This document shows positions 1-8,357 of a stretch of 17,085 nucleotides of DNA, piece by piece. Origin of the DNA: an uncultured Eubacterium sp. Its GTDB lineage: Bacteria > Bacillota > Clostridia > Lachnospirales > Lachnospiraceae. The notes below the pieces were generated by a model, which was not told where the DNA came from, did not search any database, and saw only the letters and a list, made by a program, of their open reading frames with translations. The translations under genes and the position numbers were made by a program. Position 1 is the first letter of the stretch; the number at the start of each line of letters is the position of its first letter. Where the stretch lies: the NCBI GenBank assembly GCA_947573465.1, contig CANPET010000014.1, forward strand, positions 1 to 17,085, given 5' to 3'.

Positions 1-1
1 C

Positions 2-745
2 GTGTCCAAAGATGCTTTTATGGATATTGCAATGAATCATCCTGATAAATTACAAAATGCTATTAAAAATATGACATCTGAAGTCACTTACAGCAACAAA
101 GTCTTGCTGACAGACCGGGAAAATTCAGACAACTTTACACAATATTTTTATAATTTATTAGCAATGGCATGTCTGTTTACCTCCATGTCCGGAATGTATA
201 TTGCGATTCAAAATCAGGGAAATCTATCCTTTTTGGGAGCCAGACGCTGCATTTCCCCAATGCATAAATTAAAATCAATTATTGGCGAACTTATTTCCCA
301 TGTTGGATTCAATTTTACCTGTAATTTAATTGCATATATTTTCCTTGTGGCAGTTCTGAAAGTTGATTTGACTGCACATCTTCCACTGGAAATACTGACC
401 TTATTTATGTCGACACTGACCGGTATATCTTTTGGATTTTTTATCGGCTCTTTCGGCACGGCCAGTGACCACGTTAAAAACGGCATTGTCTTATCTGTTG
501 TGATGACTTCCTGTTTTTTGAGCGGTCTTATGGTAGGGGGTATGAAACAGATTATTGAAGACATCTGCCCTCTTTTAAATAGAATTAATCCTGCTGTAAT
601 CATTTCAGATTCGTTTTACTCGCTTTCTGTATATGATACCTTCGAAAGATATTCACGTGATATCATTTCTTTGATAATTATGATTACAATATTCACAATT
701 GGTGGATTTTTACTTACAAGGAGGAAAAAATATGCAAGTCTTTAA
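2..745 (+). CDS. ABC-2 type transporter permease, 3' part only
   Basis: This is the membrane subunit of an ABC exporter; only the last 247 codons or so are present. The frame is open to the left edge, so the GTG at base 2 should not be taken as the start. ABC-2 permeases of this kind are usually 350-400 residues, so roughly the first third (first membrane helix and much of the extracellular loop) is probably missing. About five hydrophobic stretches can be seen: around YNLLAMACLFTSMSGMYIA, FNFTCNLIAYIFLVAVL, EILTLFMSTLTGISFGFFIG, IVLSVVMTSCFLSGLMVGG and IISLIIMITIFTIGGFLL. The family's INPA-type motif (RINPAVIISDSFYSL) follows the fourth. The protein ends in a basic tail (TRRKKYASL). Its last 14 bases overlap the next permease, so the two are probably translated together and may form a heterodimer. 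The substrate cannot be told from sequence, and the ATPase presumably lies upstream. Confidence 0.85.
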   Translation: MSKDAFMDIAMNHPDKLQNAIKNMTSEVTYSNKVLLTDRENSDNFTQYFYNLLAMACLFTSMSGMYIAIQNQGNLSFLGARRCISPMHKLKSIIGELISHVGFNFTCNLIAYIFLVAVLKVDLTAHLPLEILTLFMSTLTGISFGFFIGSFGTASDHVKNGIVLSVVMTSCFLSGLMVGGMKQIIEDICPLLNRINPAVIISDSFYSLSVYDTFERYSRDIISLIIMITIFTIGGFLLTRRKKYASL

Positions 746-1898
746 AACATTTTTCAAAATTGCGAAAAAGCATTTTGCCCAATCACTGATTTACCTTTTC
801 GTTTTTTTGATTATATCCATTATGGTTTCTTCCAGTGCAGATGACACCAGCAAAAAGAACTTTACTGCTTCTTCTATCAATATTTCTATTATTGATAAAG
901 ATAATAGTTCTGCCAGTAGTTCACTCAAAAATTATCTTGAAAAAAAACATCATGTCATTGATTTGAAAACGACAGATAAGGATATATTGCAGGATAATCT
1001 GTATCAGGCAAAAGTCGACTATATTCTTTTTATTGAGAAAGATTTTGAAAAGAAACTTCTTTCAGGAGACACCGACAACTTGCTTTCACACAGTAAGTTA
1101 TTTGACAGTACCAGCAGTTATTTTGCACAACAGCAAATTGACGAATATATACGTACCGCTACTTTATATACGACAGGTGGTTTTACTTTAGATGAAGCAT
1201 TAAAGAAAACAACTTCTGCACTTTTGTCCGATAACGATGTATCTATGGTCGATTTTGAAAACAAAAAGTCTTCCACGTCAGATTATATTTATTACTATTT
1301 TCAATATCTGCCATATGTGCTTATTTCCATGTTAATCTTAGGAATGGCACCAATACTCATTTCTTTTAGAAAAAAAGATATTGAAAGCCGTATGAACTGT
1401 TCAGCATTAACACTGAAATCAAAAAATTTTCAGTTAACTTTCGGCTGCATCATTTGGGGACTCGTAATATGGTTACTCTTTTTAATACTCTGTGGAATAC
1501 TTGCCGGATTTAATTTTCTATTTAGCAGCGCCGGATTACTTTGTATCCTCAATAACTTTATGTTTTTCATAATATGTGTAGCCATCACGTTATTAATTAG
1601 TACTTTTTCTGTATCAAAAAATGTATTAAACATGCTTTCCAATGTTATTGGACTTGGAATGAGTTTCCTTTGTGGTATATTTGTTCCACAATGGCTCCTA
1701 GGCACAGGAATCCTTGTTATTTCAAGATTTCTTCCTGCCTACTGGTATATTAAAGCAAACAATATGATCTCCGGTTTTTCCGGCGAAACAATGTCTTATG
1801 CAAGCTATTGGAAATACATTGGAATTGAAGCTCTATTCTTTGTGGCAATCTTCAGCATTTACTTAGTGGCATCAAAACAAAGAAAATATAAACATTAA
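732..1898 (+). CDS. ABC-2 type transporter permease
   Basis: A 388-residue ABC-2 exporter membrane subunit, complete. The ATG at 732 is chosen over the in-frame GTG at 699 because a full AGGAGG sits at 719-724, seven bases ahead of it. The start lies inside the last codons of the upstream permease (14-base overlap). The layout is typical of the ABC2_membrane_3 / YhgE-like group: one N-terminal helix (LIYLFVFLIISIMVSS), a long hydrophilic, probably extracellular segment of about 160 residues rich in Ser, Asp and Lys, then five or six C-terminal helices starting at YLPYVLISMLILGMAPILI. It contains the FVPQWLLGTG...LPAYWYIKA motif seen in these permeases. It is the last gene before a strong hairpin. 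It probably pairs with the preceding permease and an unseen ATPase; the cargo (peptide, drug or lipid) is unknown. Confidence 0.88.
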   Translation: MQVFKTFFKIAKKHFAQSLIYLFVFLIISIMVSSSADDTSKKNFTASSINISIIDKDNSSASSSLKNYLEKKHHVIDLKTTDKDILQDNLYQAKVDYILFIEKDFEKKLLSGDTDNLLSHSKLFDSTSSYFAQQQIDEYIRTATLYTTGGFTLDEALKKTTSALLSDNDVSMVDFENKKSSTSDYIYYYFQYLPYVLISMLILGMAPILISFRKKDIESRMNCSALTLKSKNFQLTFGCIIWGLVIWLLFLILCGILAGFNFLFSSAGLLCILNNFMFFIICVAITLLISTFSVSKNVLNMLSNVIGLGMSFLCGIFVPQWLLGTGILVISRFLPAYWYIKANNMISGFSGETMSYASYWKYIGIEALFFVAIFSIYLVASKQRKYKH

Positions 1899-1900
1899 AA

Positions 1901-1946
1901 TAATGGGGTTGGTACATTTGACAATTCAACTATACCAACCCCATTA
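1901..1946. terminator. Shared terminator hairpin between convergent permease and pheT
   Basis: A perfect 14-bp inverted repeat (TAATGGGGTTGGTA at 1901-1914, its complement at 1933-1946) with an 18-nt loop lies between two convergent genes. On the minus strand the stem is followed by ATTATTTTAATG, which makes it a reasonable intrinsic terminator for pheST. On the plus strand the tail (ATTAATTATAATT) is less U-rich, but it can still serve the permease operon. Confidence 0.8.
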
Positions 1947-1978
1947 ATTATAATTAAAAACAAAATATATAACAATTA

Positions 1979-4396
1979 TTAGCCACGCAACTGAATTCCT
2001 AATCCCTCAAGTCCATTCAATATCTTCTTCATTGCTCCGGCAACATCATTTTCTTCCAAAGTTCTATCCTTTGCTCTAAATACGATATTGTAAGCAACAG
2101 ACTTAAATCCTTTTTCAATCTGGTCTCCTTCATAAATATCAAACAACTTATAGCTTTCAAGAATCTTTCCACCACGCTGTTCAATAATCGCCTCAATCTG
2201 TCCAACCAGTATTTCTTTTGGAACAACCATAGAAATATCACGGGATACAGCTGGGAATTTTGCAATTCCTTCGTATTTCTTATCAAAATCAGCCATTTCA
2301 TATACATAAGGCATATCAATAACAGCCACATACGCTCTGGTCTTCATATCATAATTTTCGCATACCAAAGGATGTACTTCTCCTAAGTATCCAATCACTG
2401 TATCTTTGTACACAATGTTTGCCTGACGTCCCGGATGTAAGAATGTCTTTCCTGCATTTGCATCATAACTAATCTTCTTGTCCATTCCTACCTGACCTAA
2501 GAACTCTTCTACAACACCCTTCATTGTGAAGAAATCTCCATCGCCATAGAAACCAAGTGTAAACTGCATTCTCTCATCTGGAAGCTCTGTTACAGGAAGC
2601 TCCTTTGGAAGATAAATATTACCCATTTCAAAAAGTCTTACATCTTTATTTCTTCTATTATAGTTTGTTGCAAGAGATGTCAATATACCATTCAGTGGTG
2701 TGGTTCTCATAATACTGAAATCCTCACCTAATGGATTTGATATTTCTACTGTTTTTCTTAATTCACTATCCTCTGGTAATAACAGTTTATCAAATACCTT
2801 TGGACTTTCAAATGAATAAGTCATTCCCTGAGAAAATCCACAATATAATGCTACACTTCTTGCAATCTCGTCAATTCTCAATTTATCAGATAATTTTCCT
2901 GTAGTAGCCTCTCCACTTGGAAGTGTCGTAGGAATCTTATCATATCCGTAAAATCTGGTAATTTCCTCTGCAATATCACACATTCCGATTAAGTCCTGTC
3001 TAAATGTAGGTATTGTAATCATCTTTGTAGCTGCATCATATTTCAACTCTAATGCAGGGAAATAACTAACCATTTCTTCCTCTGTCAAATTAAATCCAAT
3101 CAGATTATTTACATAGTCCGGATCAAACAGAATTGCTCTCTCCACTTTCTTTTCCGGATAAACATCTACAATACCTTCTACAACTTCACCTGCTCCTAAT
3201 TCTTCAATGAGCTGGCATGCTCTGTTAATAGCAGCTTCTGCATTATTTGGATCAAGTCCTTTTTCAAACTTGCTGGATGCATCTGTTCTAAGCCCTACTC
3301 TCTTTGATGAAAGACGAATGTTCGTGCCATCAAAACATGCTGCTTCAAATAACACATCCTGTACTTCATCTGTAATCATTGAGTTTTCACCACCCATGAT
3401 ACCTGCAAGACCTACAGCCTTTTCCCCATCACAAATCATAAGCATATCGCTGTCAAGTTCTCTTTCCTGTCCATCAAGGGTTACAAACTTTTCTCCATCT
3501 TCTGCACGACGAACCACAATCTTGTTACCAGCAATTGTAGAAAGATCATATGCATGCATTGGCTGACCAAACTCTTCCATAACATAGTTTGTAATATCTA
3601 CTAAGTTATTAATTGGTCTGATACCACAAGCAGAAAGTCTTCTCTGCATCCATTCTGGTGATGGTGCAATCTTTACGTTCTTAACTACTTTTGCACAATA
3701 TCTAGGGCAAAGTTCTGTGTCTTTTACTTCTACAGAAATTTCATCATTCACATTTCCAATGTTTCCAACTGCCTTTACCTCTGGAGCCTTAAATGGCTTT
3801 CTAAATGTAGCAGCAGCTTCTCTTGCAATACCAATAACACTGTAGCAGTCTACTCTGTTAGAAGTCACTTCATATTCAAATACTGTCTCATGAAGTCCTA
3901 AAACTTCAATGGCATCTGCACCTACTTCTACGCTGTCATCAAAAATATAAATTCCATCTTCCGGTGCTTCCGGATAAAAATCTGTAGTAGAACCTAATTC
4001 CTCAATAGAGCACATCATACCATTTGACTCCACGCCACGAAGTTTACCCTTTTTAATCTTGATTCCACCTGCTGTCTTAGAACCGTCATGACCACCTGCT
4101 ACTCTTCCTCCATCTAAAACTACTGGAATCTTCTGTCCTTCTGCTACATTTGTTGCACCTGTTACAATCTGTGTGACCTCCGTGCCAATATTTACCTGAC
4201 AGACCACTAATTTATCTGCGTCAGGATGTTTCTCTATTTTTTCAATCTGTCCAACAACAATCTTGTCAAGATCAGCATCTAGTCTCTCATATCCTTCACA
4301 CTTTGTACCTGACAAAGTCATTGCATCCATGTATTCCTGATCGCTGCATTCAAGATCAGGAACATATGCTTTAATCCATGATAATGGTGTATTCAT
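1979..4396 (-). CDS. pheT: Phenylalanyl-tRNA synthetase beta subunit
   Basis: The 805-residue beta chain of the cytosolic alpha2-beta2 Phe-tRNA synthetase, full length for bacterial PheT. Domains in order: N-terminal segment; an OB-fold tRNA-binding (EMAP-like) domain at about 40-150 (VGQIEKIEKHPDADKLVVCQ, then ESNGMMCSIEELG); a B3/B4 editing region at about 210-400 (PRYCAKVVKNVKIAPSPEW, RPINNLVDITNYVM, DGQERELDSDMLMI); a B5 domain; a catalytically inactive class II core (EEITRFYGYDKIPTTLP, RTTPLNGILTSLATNYNR); and a C-terminal anticodon-binding FDX-ACB domain of about 90 residues (KFPAVSRDISMVVP...). The ATG at 4394-4396 has GAAAGGAG nearby. That ribosome binding site overlaps the stop codon of pheS, 16 bp upstream, so the two subunits are probably made in step. 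Expression should be set by the T-box upstream of pheS. Confidence 0.98.
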   Translation of the reverse strand: MNTPLSWIKAYVPDLECSDQEYMDAMTLSGTKCEGYERLDADLDKIVVGQIEKIEKHPDADKLVVCQVNIGTEVTQIVTGATNVAEGQKIPVVLDGGRVAGGHDGSKTAGGIKIKKGKLRGVESNGMMCSIEELGSTTDFYPEAPEDGIYIFDDSVEVGADAIEVLGLHETVFEYEVTSNRVDCYSVIGIAREAAATFRKPFKAPEVKAVGNIGNVNDEISVEVKDTELCPRYCAKVVKNVKIAPSPEWMQRRLSACGIRPINNLVDITNYVMEEFGQPMHAYDLSTIAGNKIVVRRAEDGEKFVTLDGQERELDSDMLMICDGEKAVGLAGIMGGENSMITDEVQDVLFEAACFDGTNIRLSSKRVGLRTDASSKFEKGLDPNNAEAAINRACQLIEELGAGEVVEGIVDVYPEKKVERAILFDPDYVNNLIGFNLTEEEMVSYFPALELKYDAATKMITIPTFRQDLIGMCDIAEEITRFYGYDKIPTTLPSGEATTGKLSDKLRIDEIARSVALYCGFSQGMTYSFESPKVFDKLLLPEDSELRKTVEISNPLGEDFSIMRTTPLNGILTSLATNYNRRNKDVRLFEMGNIYLPKELPVTELPDERMQFTLGFYGDGDFFTMKGVVEEFLGQVGMDKKISYDANAGKTFLHPGRQANIVYKDTVIGYLGEVHPLVCENYDMKTRAYVAVIDMPYVYEMADFDKKYEGIAKFPAVSRDISMVVPKEILVGQIEAIIEQRGGKILESYKLFDIYEGDQIEKGFKSVAYNIVFRAKDRTLEENDVAGAMKKILNGLEGLGIQLRG

Positions 4397-4412
4397 TTAC
4401 GTATTCTCCTTT

Positions 4413-5432
4413 CTAAAACTGGTTTAAGAAACGGTCATCGTTCTCATATAATAATCTCATATCGTCGATTTCGTACTTCAATAATGCAATTCTTTCCAGT
4501 CCGACACCGAACGCAAATCCCTGATATTCGTTTGGATCGATTCCACCCATTTCAAGAACATGTGGATGAACCATACCACAACCAAGAATCTCAATCCAGC
4601 CTTCTCCCTTACAGAATCTACAGCCTTTTCCACCGCACTTAAAGCAGGTAACATCTACTTCTGCGCTAGGCTCTGTAAATGGGAAATGATGTGGTCTGAA
4701 CTTAATCTGTGTATCTTCACCAAACAGCTCTTTTGCAAACTGCTCTAATGTTCCCTTCAAATCTGCCATTGTAACATTCTTGTCAATTACAAGACCTTCA
4801 ATCTGATGGAATGATGGTGAATGTGTTGCATCTACCTGATCTGATCTAAACACTCTACCTGGTGATACAATTCGAATCGGTGGTTTTGTATTCTCCATAA
4901 CTCTTGCCTGAACTGATGATGTCTGTGTTCTCAATACAATATTTTTATTAATATAGAATGTATCCTGTTCATCCTTTGCCGGATGATTTGCAGGAATATT
5001 TAATGCTTCAAAGTTGTAATAATCAAATTCAACTTCCGGTCCTTCTACTACTTCATATCCCATACCTACAAAGATACGCTCTAATTCTTCAAGAGCCAAT
5101 GTATTAGGATGCTTATGTCCTACTTTATTTTTCTTTGCCGGAAGTGTTACATCAATAACTTCTGCCTTTAACTTTGCTTCTCTTGCCTTCGCTTCCAGTT
5201 CGTTCTTTACCTCTTCCATCTTTTCTTCAATGGCTTTTCTTGTGTCATTGACTAACTGTCCTACCTTTGGTCTGTCCTCAGGTGCAACATCCTTCATGCC
5301 TTTCAGCACTTCTGTCAACTGACCTTTTTTACCGAGAATCTCTACTCTGATATTATTTAGAATACTCATATCCTCAGCATTTTTGATTTTTGCAATTGTT
5401 TCTTCTTTAATTGCCTGCAATCTTTCTTTCAT
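4413..5432 (-). CDS. pheS: Phenylalanyl-tRNA synthetase alpha subunit
   Basis: The 339-residue catalytic subunit that activates phenylalanine with ATP and transfers it to tRNA-Phe; normal length. The N-terminal 85 or so residues are charged and helical, the coiled coil that contacts tRNA. The class II aminoacyl-tRNA synthetase core follows: motif 2 region FRSDQVDATHSPSFHQIEGL and motif 3 AFGVGLERIALLKYEIDD near the C-terminus. The four-cysteine stretch CFKCGGKGCRFCKGEGW before WIEILGCGMVHP is typical of bacterial PheS. The start is the ATG at 5430-5432, with AGAAAGGAT as ribosome binding site (5440-5448). It is the first gene of pheS-pheT and lies about 175 bases after the T-box terminator. 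Confidence 0.98.
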   Translation of the reverse strand: MKERLQAIKEETIAKIKNAEDMSILNNIRVEILGKKGQLTEVLKGMKDVAPEDRPKVGQLVNDTRKAIEEKMEEVKNELEAKAREAKLKAEVIDVTLPAKKNKVGHKHPNTLALEELERIFVGMGYEVVEGPEVEFDYYNFEALNIPANHPAKDEQDTFYINKNIVLRTQTSSVQARVMENTKPPIRIVSPGRVFRSDQVDATHSPSFHQIEGLVIDKNVTMADLKGTLEQFAKELFGEDTQIKFRPHHFPFTEPSAEVDVTCFKCGGKGCRFCKGEGWIEILGCGMVHPHVLEMGGIDPNEYQGFAFGVGLERIALLKYEIDDMRLLYENDDRFLNQF

Positions 5433-5447
5433 GATGTTTATCCTTTC

Positions 5448-5593
5448 TATTTTATTCTTTTATGCTGTATAATTTTAAGAACAGTTCGATTTCGCTACGC
5501 TTCATCTCACTTGAGCTAATCGCTCAATATAAAAGAATAAAATCAAACTATGGCGAGCCAGCTCGCCTTGTTTATTTTATTCTTTTATGCTGT
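5448..5593 (-). repeat. Three-copy repeat and nested hairpins between T-box terminator and pheS
   Basis: A 21-nt sequence occurs at 5448-5468 and again, identical, at 5573-5593. Fifteen of these bases also occur inverted at 5529-5543. Read as pheS mRNA, the order is ATAAAAGAATAAAAT, its complement, then ATAAAAGAATAAAAT again, the last copy directly in front of the pheS ribosome binding site. The first two copies enclose AAAC/GTTT and GGCGAG/CTCGCC stems, giving one long nested hairpin. TTGAGC/GCTCAA forms a separate 6-bp hairpin (near 5511-5527). The middle copy could instead pair with the last copy. The segment looks like an inserted palindromic unit or a post-T-box switch; which one is not decided by sequence alone. 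Confidence 0.7.
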
Positions 5594-5606
5594 TCTCACT
5601 AGTAGC

Positions 5607-5640
5607 AAAAGAAAGTCCCTGCATCTAACGATGCAGGGAC
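5607..5640 (-). terminator. T-box attenuator terminator
   Basis: A perfect 11-bp stem GTCCCTGCATC / GATGCAGGGAC (5615-5625 with 5630-5640) with a 4-nt loop is followed on the minus strand by TTTCTTTT (5607-5614). It is the regulated terminator of the pheST leader and is mutually exclusive with the T-box antiterminator helix. Confidence 0.93.
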
Positions 5641-5860
5641 GAAAAATCTAATTCCGCGGTACCACCCTGATTCTCACGAATCTGTGAACTCTCACTATGT
5701 TTAACGCACATCTTACGTCACTGGCTACTATTCCTTCACCACTGCGGCTCCTATGGGAATTTCGACCATTACCGTTACCTGAAAGACCTTTCAGCCGATG
5801 AGTCCTTCTCTCTAAAGGAATAATAATGCTCTACTATACATAATCACTGCCTTTTACAAT
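5607..5860 (-). ncRNA. T-box leader (tRNA-Phe-sensing riboswitch) of pheST
   Basis: A complete T-box leader. Uncharged tRNA-Phe pairing with it should favour antitermination and so raise pheST expression. The conserved T-box AGGGTGGTACCGCGG is at 5654-5668. The UGGU in its bulge would pair with ACCA, which fits the A73 discriminator of tRNA-Phe. CAGGG (5665-5669) can pair with CCCTG inside the terminator's 5' arm, giving the alternative antiterminator. Stem I starts near AGAGAGAAGGACTCATCGG. A candidate specifier triplet UUC is at 5757-5759 (Phe), just 5' of CATAGG; I chose it by position and codon match, not by folding. The leader runs from the predicted start near 5860 to the terminator. 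Confidence 0.95.
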
Positions 5861-5866
5861 AAATGT

Positions 5867-5895
5867 ATTCTAACACACCCCAATGGTGCTGTCAA
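5867..5895 (-). promoter_or_regulatory. Sigma-A promoter of the pheST T-box transcript
   Basis: A consensus TTGACA (-35, 5890-5895), a spacer of exactly 17 bases and TAGAAT (-10, 5867-5872) read on the minus strand. Transcription would start near 5860, just ahead of Stem I of the T-box. Confidence 0.88.
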
Positions 5896-5935
5896 TAAAA
5901 CATTTATCATAGATTTTTACTATATTTTTCAGTAA

Positions 5936-5964
5936 TTGTTAGTTTATTGAAAAAATGATATAAT
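5936..5964 (+). promoter_or_regulatory. Candidate promoter of the yihY-type gene
   Basis: TTGTTA (5936-5941), a 17-base spacer and TATAAT (5959-5964) on the plus strand, starting about 40 bases from the divergent pheST -35. The 5' untranslated region would be about 57 bases. A second TATAAT at 5993-5998 lacks a recognisable -35. Confidence 0.65.
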
Positions 5965-6027
5965 TCACACATATAATATTTTATAAACCTCGTATAATAA
6001 AATCTATAAATATATAGGAGTATTGTT

Positions 6028-6897
6028 ATGAAAAAGAGACTTTTACAACCTATTTTAAGAATATATGATTTCTGCGTAAGAATGGCAAAAGACCGGGTAG
6101 GAATATATACAGCTCAGGCTTCTTTTTTTATTATATTATCAATTTTTCCATTTTTACTTTTATTTTTAAATATTCTTGGTATGACAAGCATCACTTCTAA
6201 GTCTATCATTAGTCTGCTGAATACATATGCTCCTGATACTATCAAACCACTTCTGATTCAGATTATTGAAGAACTTTATACTCATGTTTCAGGAACTGCA
6301 ATTTCTATTGCTGCTATTGTAGCGATTTGGTCTGCATCCAAAGGCGTTTTATCTGTTATGTTTGGATTATATGAAATCAGTAAAATACATCAGAACAGAA
6401 ACTATTTTATTTCAAGATTTATTTCTATGATGTATACTGTTCTATTTGTTTTTTCTATTATTATCACAATGGTTCTTTTAGTATTTGGTAACAGTATTTT
6501 TAATCTTTTAATTTCTTTATTACCATTTTTAAAAGAAATCAGTGTACTTACTTTAATTTTACGTTATTTAGTTTCCTTTCTAATATTGACAATATTTTTC
6601 ATTATTATATATAAAATTGCCAATTTTAAATTAACTACAATACGAAAGACACTCCCCGGCGCAATGTTCAGTTCCCTTGGCTGGTTAGTTTTTTCCTATG
6701 TATTTTCTATTTATATAGACAATTTCTCTAATATGTCTTATATGTATGGAAGCCTGACCGCCTTTATTATCTTAATGCTTTGGATTTATTTTTGTATTTA
6801 TATCCTATTTATTGGAGCTGAAATAAACAAAAAACTTTACCCCGAAACAGAAGCAAAGTTTTTTGAATCCAGAAATATTCTTGAAGAATCCTTTTAA
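6028..6897 (+). CDS. YihY/BrkB family inner membrane protein
   Basis: A 289-residue polytopic membrane protein of the YihY/BrkB family (once mislabelled ribonuclease BN). Its molecular role is not settled; transport or envelope functions have been suggested. About six transmembrane helices can be seen. Family signatures are present: AQASFFIILSIFPFLLLFLN near residue 30, the IVAIWSASKGV segment near 100, TLPGAMFSSLGWLVFSYVFS near 210 and the C-terminal YGSLTAFIILMLWIYFCIYI followed by LFIGAEIN. The start is supported by AGGAG at 6016-6020. The gene has its own candidate promoter and diverges from pheST. Its stop overlaps that of the convergent spoIID-like gene by three bases, and its likely terminator lies inside that gene. 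Confidence 0.93.
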   Translation: MKKRLLQPILRIYDFCVRMAKDRVGIYTAQASFFIILSIFPFLLLFLNILGMTSITSKSIISLLNTYAPDTIKPLLIQIIEELYTHVSGTAISIAAIVAIWSASKGVLSVMFGLYEISKIHQNRNYFISRFISMMYTVLFVFSIIITMVLLVFGNSIFNLLISLLPFLKEISVLTLILRYLVSFLILTIFFIIIYKIANFKLTTIRKTLPGAMFSSLGWLVFSYVFSIYIDNFSNMSYMYGSLTAFIILMLWIYFCIYILFIGAEINKKLYPETEAKFFESRNILEESF

Positions 6898-8255
6898 TGA
6901 TTGATAAGTTCTACATTATTGTAGAACTTTTTTAATATCTTATCATATGTCATTTTTTCTTTTGCCATCTCAATTGCAGCATTCTGGCTCATACCACTGC
7001 CATGCCCAAAACCACCACCATATATTTTATAATTATCTCCTGCTTTTTCTATATGAATAAACGCACTTGGCAGCATCTCCATACCTGTCCTGACTTCTCC
7101 ATTTTGCAATTTTATTTTCGCATAAATAGAACAAAATGCCTTTCTAATATCATTTTGTTTTTTTATAATGACTTGTTTCTTATTTCCATAAACAGTAATC
7201 TGCGAGGCAATTCCTCCTTCTCCTCTTCCATTCACTTCAATTTTTTTAATTGTTCCAATATCACTGCCTGTCAGATGATAGATACCATTTATTATTTGTT
7301 GTGATGTCAAACTAGTTTCCCATCGATAAAAAGGACAACTGCTTTCATATGCTTTGGGACAACTCTTAATATATTTTTCAAAAGATTTCTGATTTTTTAA
7401 ATCTTTTGCCTCTTCTTTTGTTACATTTTCCCCTCTTAGATATACTTTCTTCTCTTTTCCCCATATTTTGTAATTTGTTGTATAACCACAGGATGTGGAA
7501 AAATAATATGCATTAATCAATTTCTTTTTATACATCATGACAATTCCTGCTGTATCCTCTGCAGCCTGATAGCACTTCTTACCCGGACTGATTCTATTGT
7601 ACACCTGAAAATCTGTACTATCATTTGCTATTGCATTATATTTTTTATAGTCCTTTTCTTTTGATTTTAAAATATATGTTCTAGCACACACTGCCTGTGC
7701 TTTTAAAGCTTCTAGTGGTGCATCCTCGCCAATTTCACTGGAAATCACTCTGGCAATGTATTCCTCTAACTCAACATGATTCACAAGCACCAGACCACTG
7801 CCGGTCTTATACACATAAAATGTATCTGCATATGTAGGAGAATTATGTTCCACATTATATCCAACAAAACTCATTCTATCTTTTGTACTTATTTTCAATA
7901 CTTTATTATCTTTAAAATATTTGCTGTTTTCATTCAGACTTACACTTTTTTTATTTACTTTATTTCTAAAATTTTTTCCGTAATATAAATTTAAATTTTT
8001 TGATTTTATATTTATATTCTTATGATATACGGAACGATAACCATCATTCATAATTACAATATTTACATAACTTTTTTTATGCGAATGACTAACATTTTTA
8101 TTTATTTCTAATAATTCATCTTTTTTCTGCTCTACTGTTACAACTTCTTTGTTATTTGTTTTGTTCACTTCAATAAAAGTTTCCTGACATTGATAATTCA
8201 ATATACACACACTTATAATAACAATACAAGATAATGCAATTATTATTTTTTTCAT
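6894..8255 (-). CDS. spoIID: SpoIID/LytB-domain protein (stage II sporulation protein D-like)
   Basis: A 453-residue membrane-anchored protein with an N-terminal helix (IIIALSCIVIISVCIL) and then a SpoIID/LytB domain. In sporulating Firmicutes SpoIID is a lytic transglycosylase that cuts denuded glycan during engulfment, with SpoIIM and SpoIIP. The core motif ISSEIGEDAPLEALKAQAVC (about 171-190) carries the Glu (E174) aligned with the family's catalytic Glu, followed by ARTY. The STSCGYTTN stretch and the C-terminal GGGFGHGSGMSQNAAIEMAK are also family hallmarks. It is about 110 residues longer than Bacillus SpoIID, mostly in a Lys/Asn-rich region before residue 150. It could therefore be a SpoIID-like paralogue acting elsewhere, and spoIIM and spoIIP are not nearby. 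The ribosome binding site is AGGTGAG. Confidence 0.88.
   Translation of the reverse strand: MKKIIIALSCIVIISVCILNYQCQETFIEVNKTNNKEVVTVEQKKDELLEINKNVSHSHKKSYVNIVIMNDGYRSVYHKNINIKSKNLNLYYGKNFRNKVNKKSVSLNENSKYFKDNKVLKISTKDRMSFVGYNVEHNSPTYADTFYVYKTGSGLVLVNHVELEEYIARVISSEIGEDAPLEALKAQAVCARTYILKSKEKDYKKYNAIANDSTDFQVYNRISPGKKCYQAAEDTAGIVMMYKKKLINAYYFSTSCGYTTNYKIWGKEKKVYLRGENVTKEEAKDLKNQKSFEKYIKSCPKAYESSCPFYRWETSLTSQQIINGIYHLTGSDIGTIKKIEVNGRGEGGIASQITVYGNKKQVIIKKQNDIRKAFCSIYAKIKLQNGEVRTGMEMLPSAFIHIEKAGDNYKIYGGGFGHGSGMSQNAAIEMAKEKMTYDKILKKFYNNVELINH
6906..6933 (+). terminator. Terminator of the yihY-type gene, inside the spoIID-like coding region
   Basis: A perfect 10-bp stem AAGTTCTACA / TGTAGAACTT (6906-6915 and 6920-6929) with a TTAT loop runs into a T-tract ending at 6933. 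On the other strand the same bases encode the C-terminal residues of the SpoIID-like protein (around KKFYNNVEL). Confidence 0.82.
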
Positions 8256-8279
8256 ATAATCTCACCTGCCTATAATTCT

Positions 8280-8302
8280 ATAGTATGTTCATTTCATTAC
8301 TG
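8280..8302 (-). promoter_or_regulatory. Possible sigma-E-type promoter of the spoIID-like gene
   Basis: CATACTAT at 8280-8287 resembles the sigma-E -10 consensus CATACANT, and a GTATTTC-like -35 lies about 14 bases upstream. This placement suits a mother-cell engulfment gene. The -35 match is weak, so this is a suggestion only. Confidence 0.4.
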
Positions 8303-8357
8303 AAATACACACTTCCTCTTTATCTTTCGTAAAACGATTCATTCAAATATCTGAGAA

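Noticed and set aside
2..1898. Bacteriocin or antibiotic self-protection system
   Set aside because: Paired ABC-2 permeases fit many exporters, but no precursor peptide, ATPase, sensor kinase or regulator is in the window to support it.
5757..5759. Reading the T-box as specific for another amino acid
   Set aside because: UUC is at a plausible specifier position, the UGGU bulge fits the tRNA-Phe discriminator, and the downstream genes are pheS and pheT.
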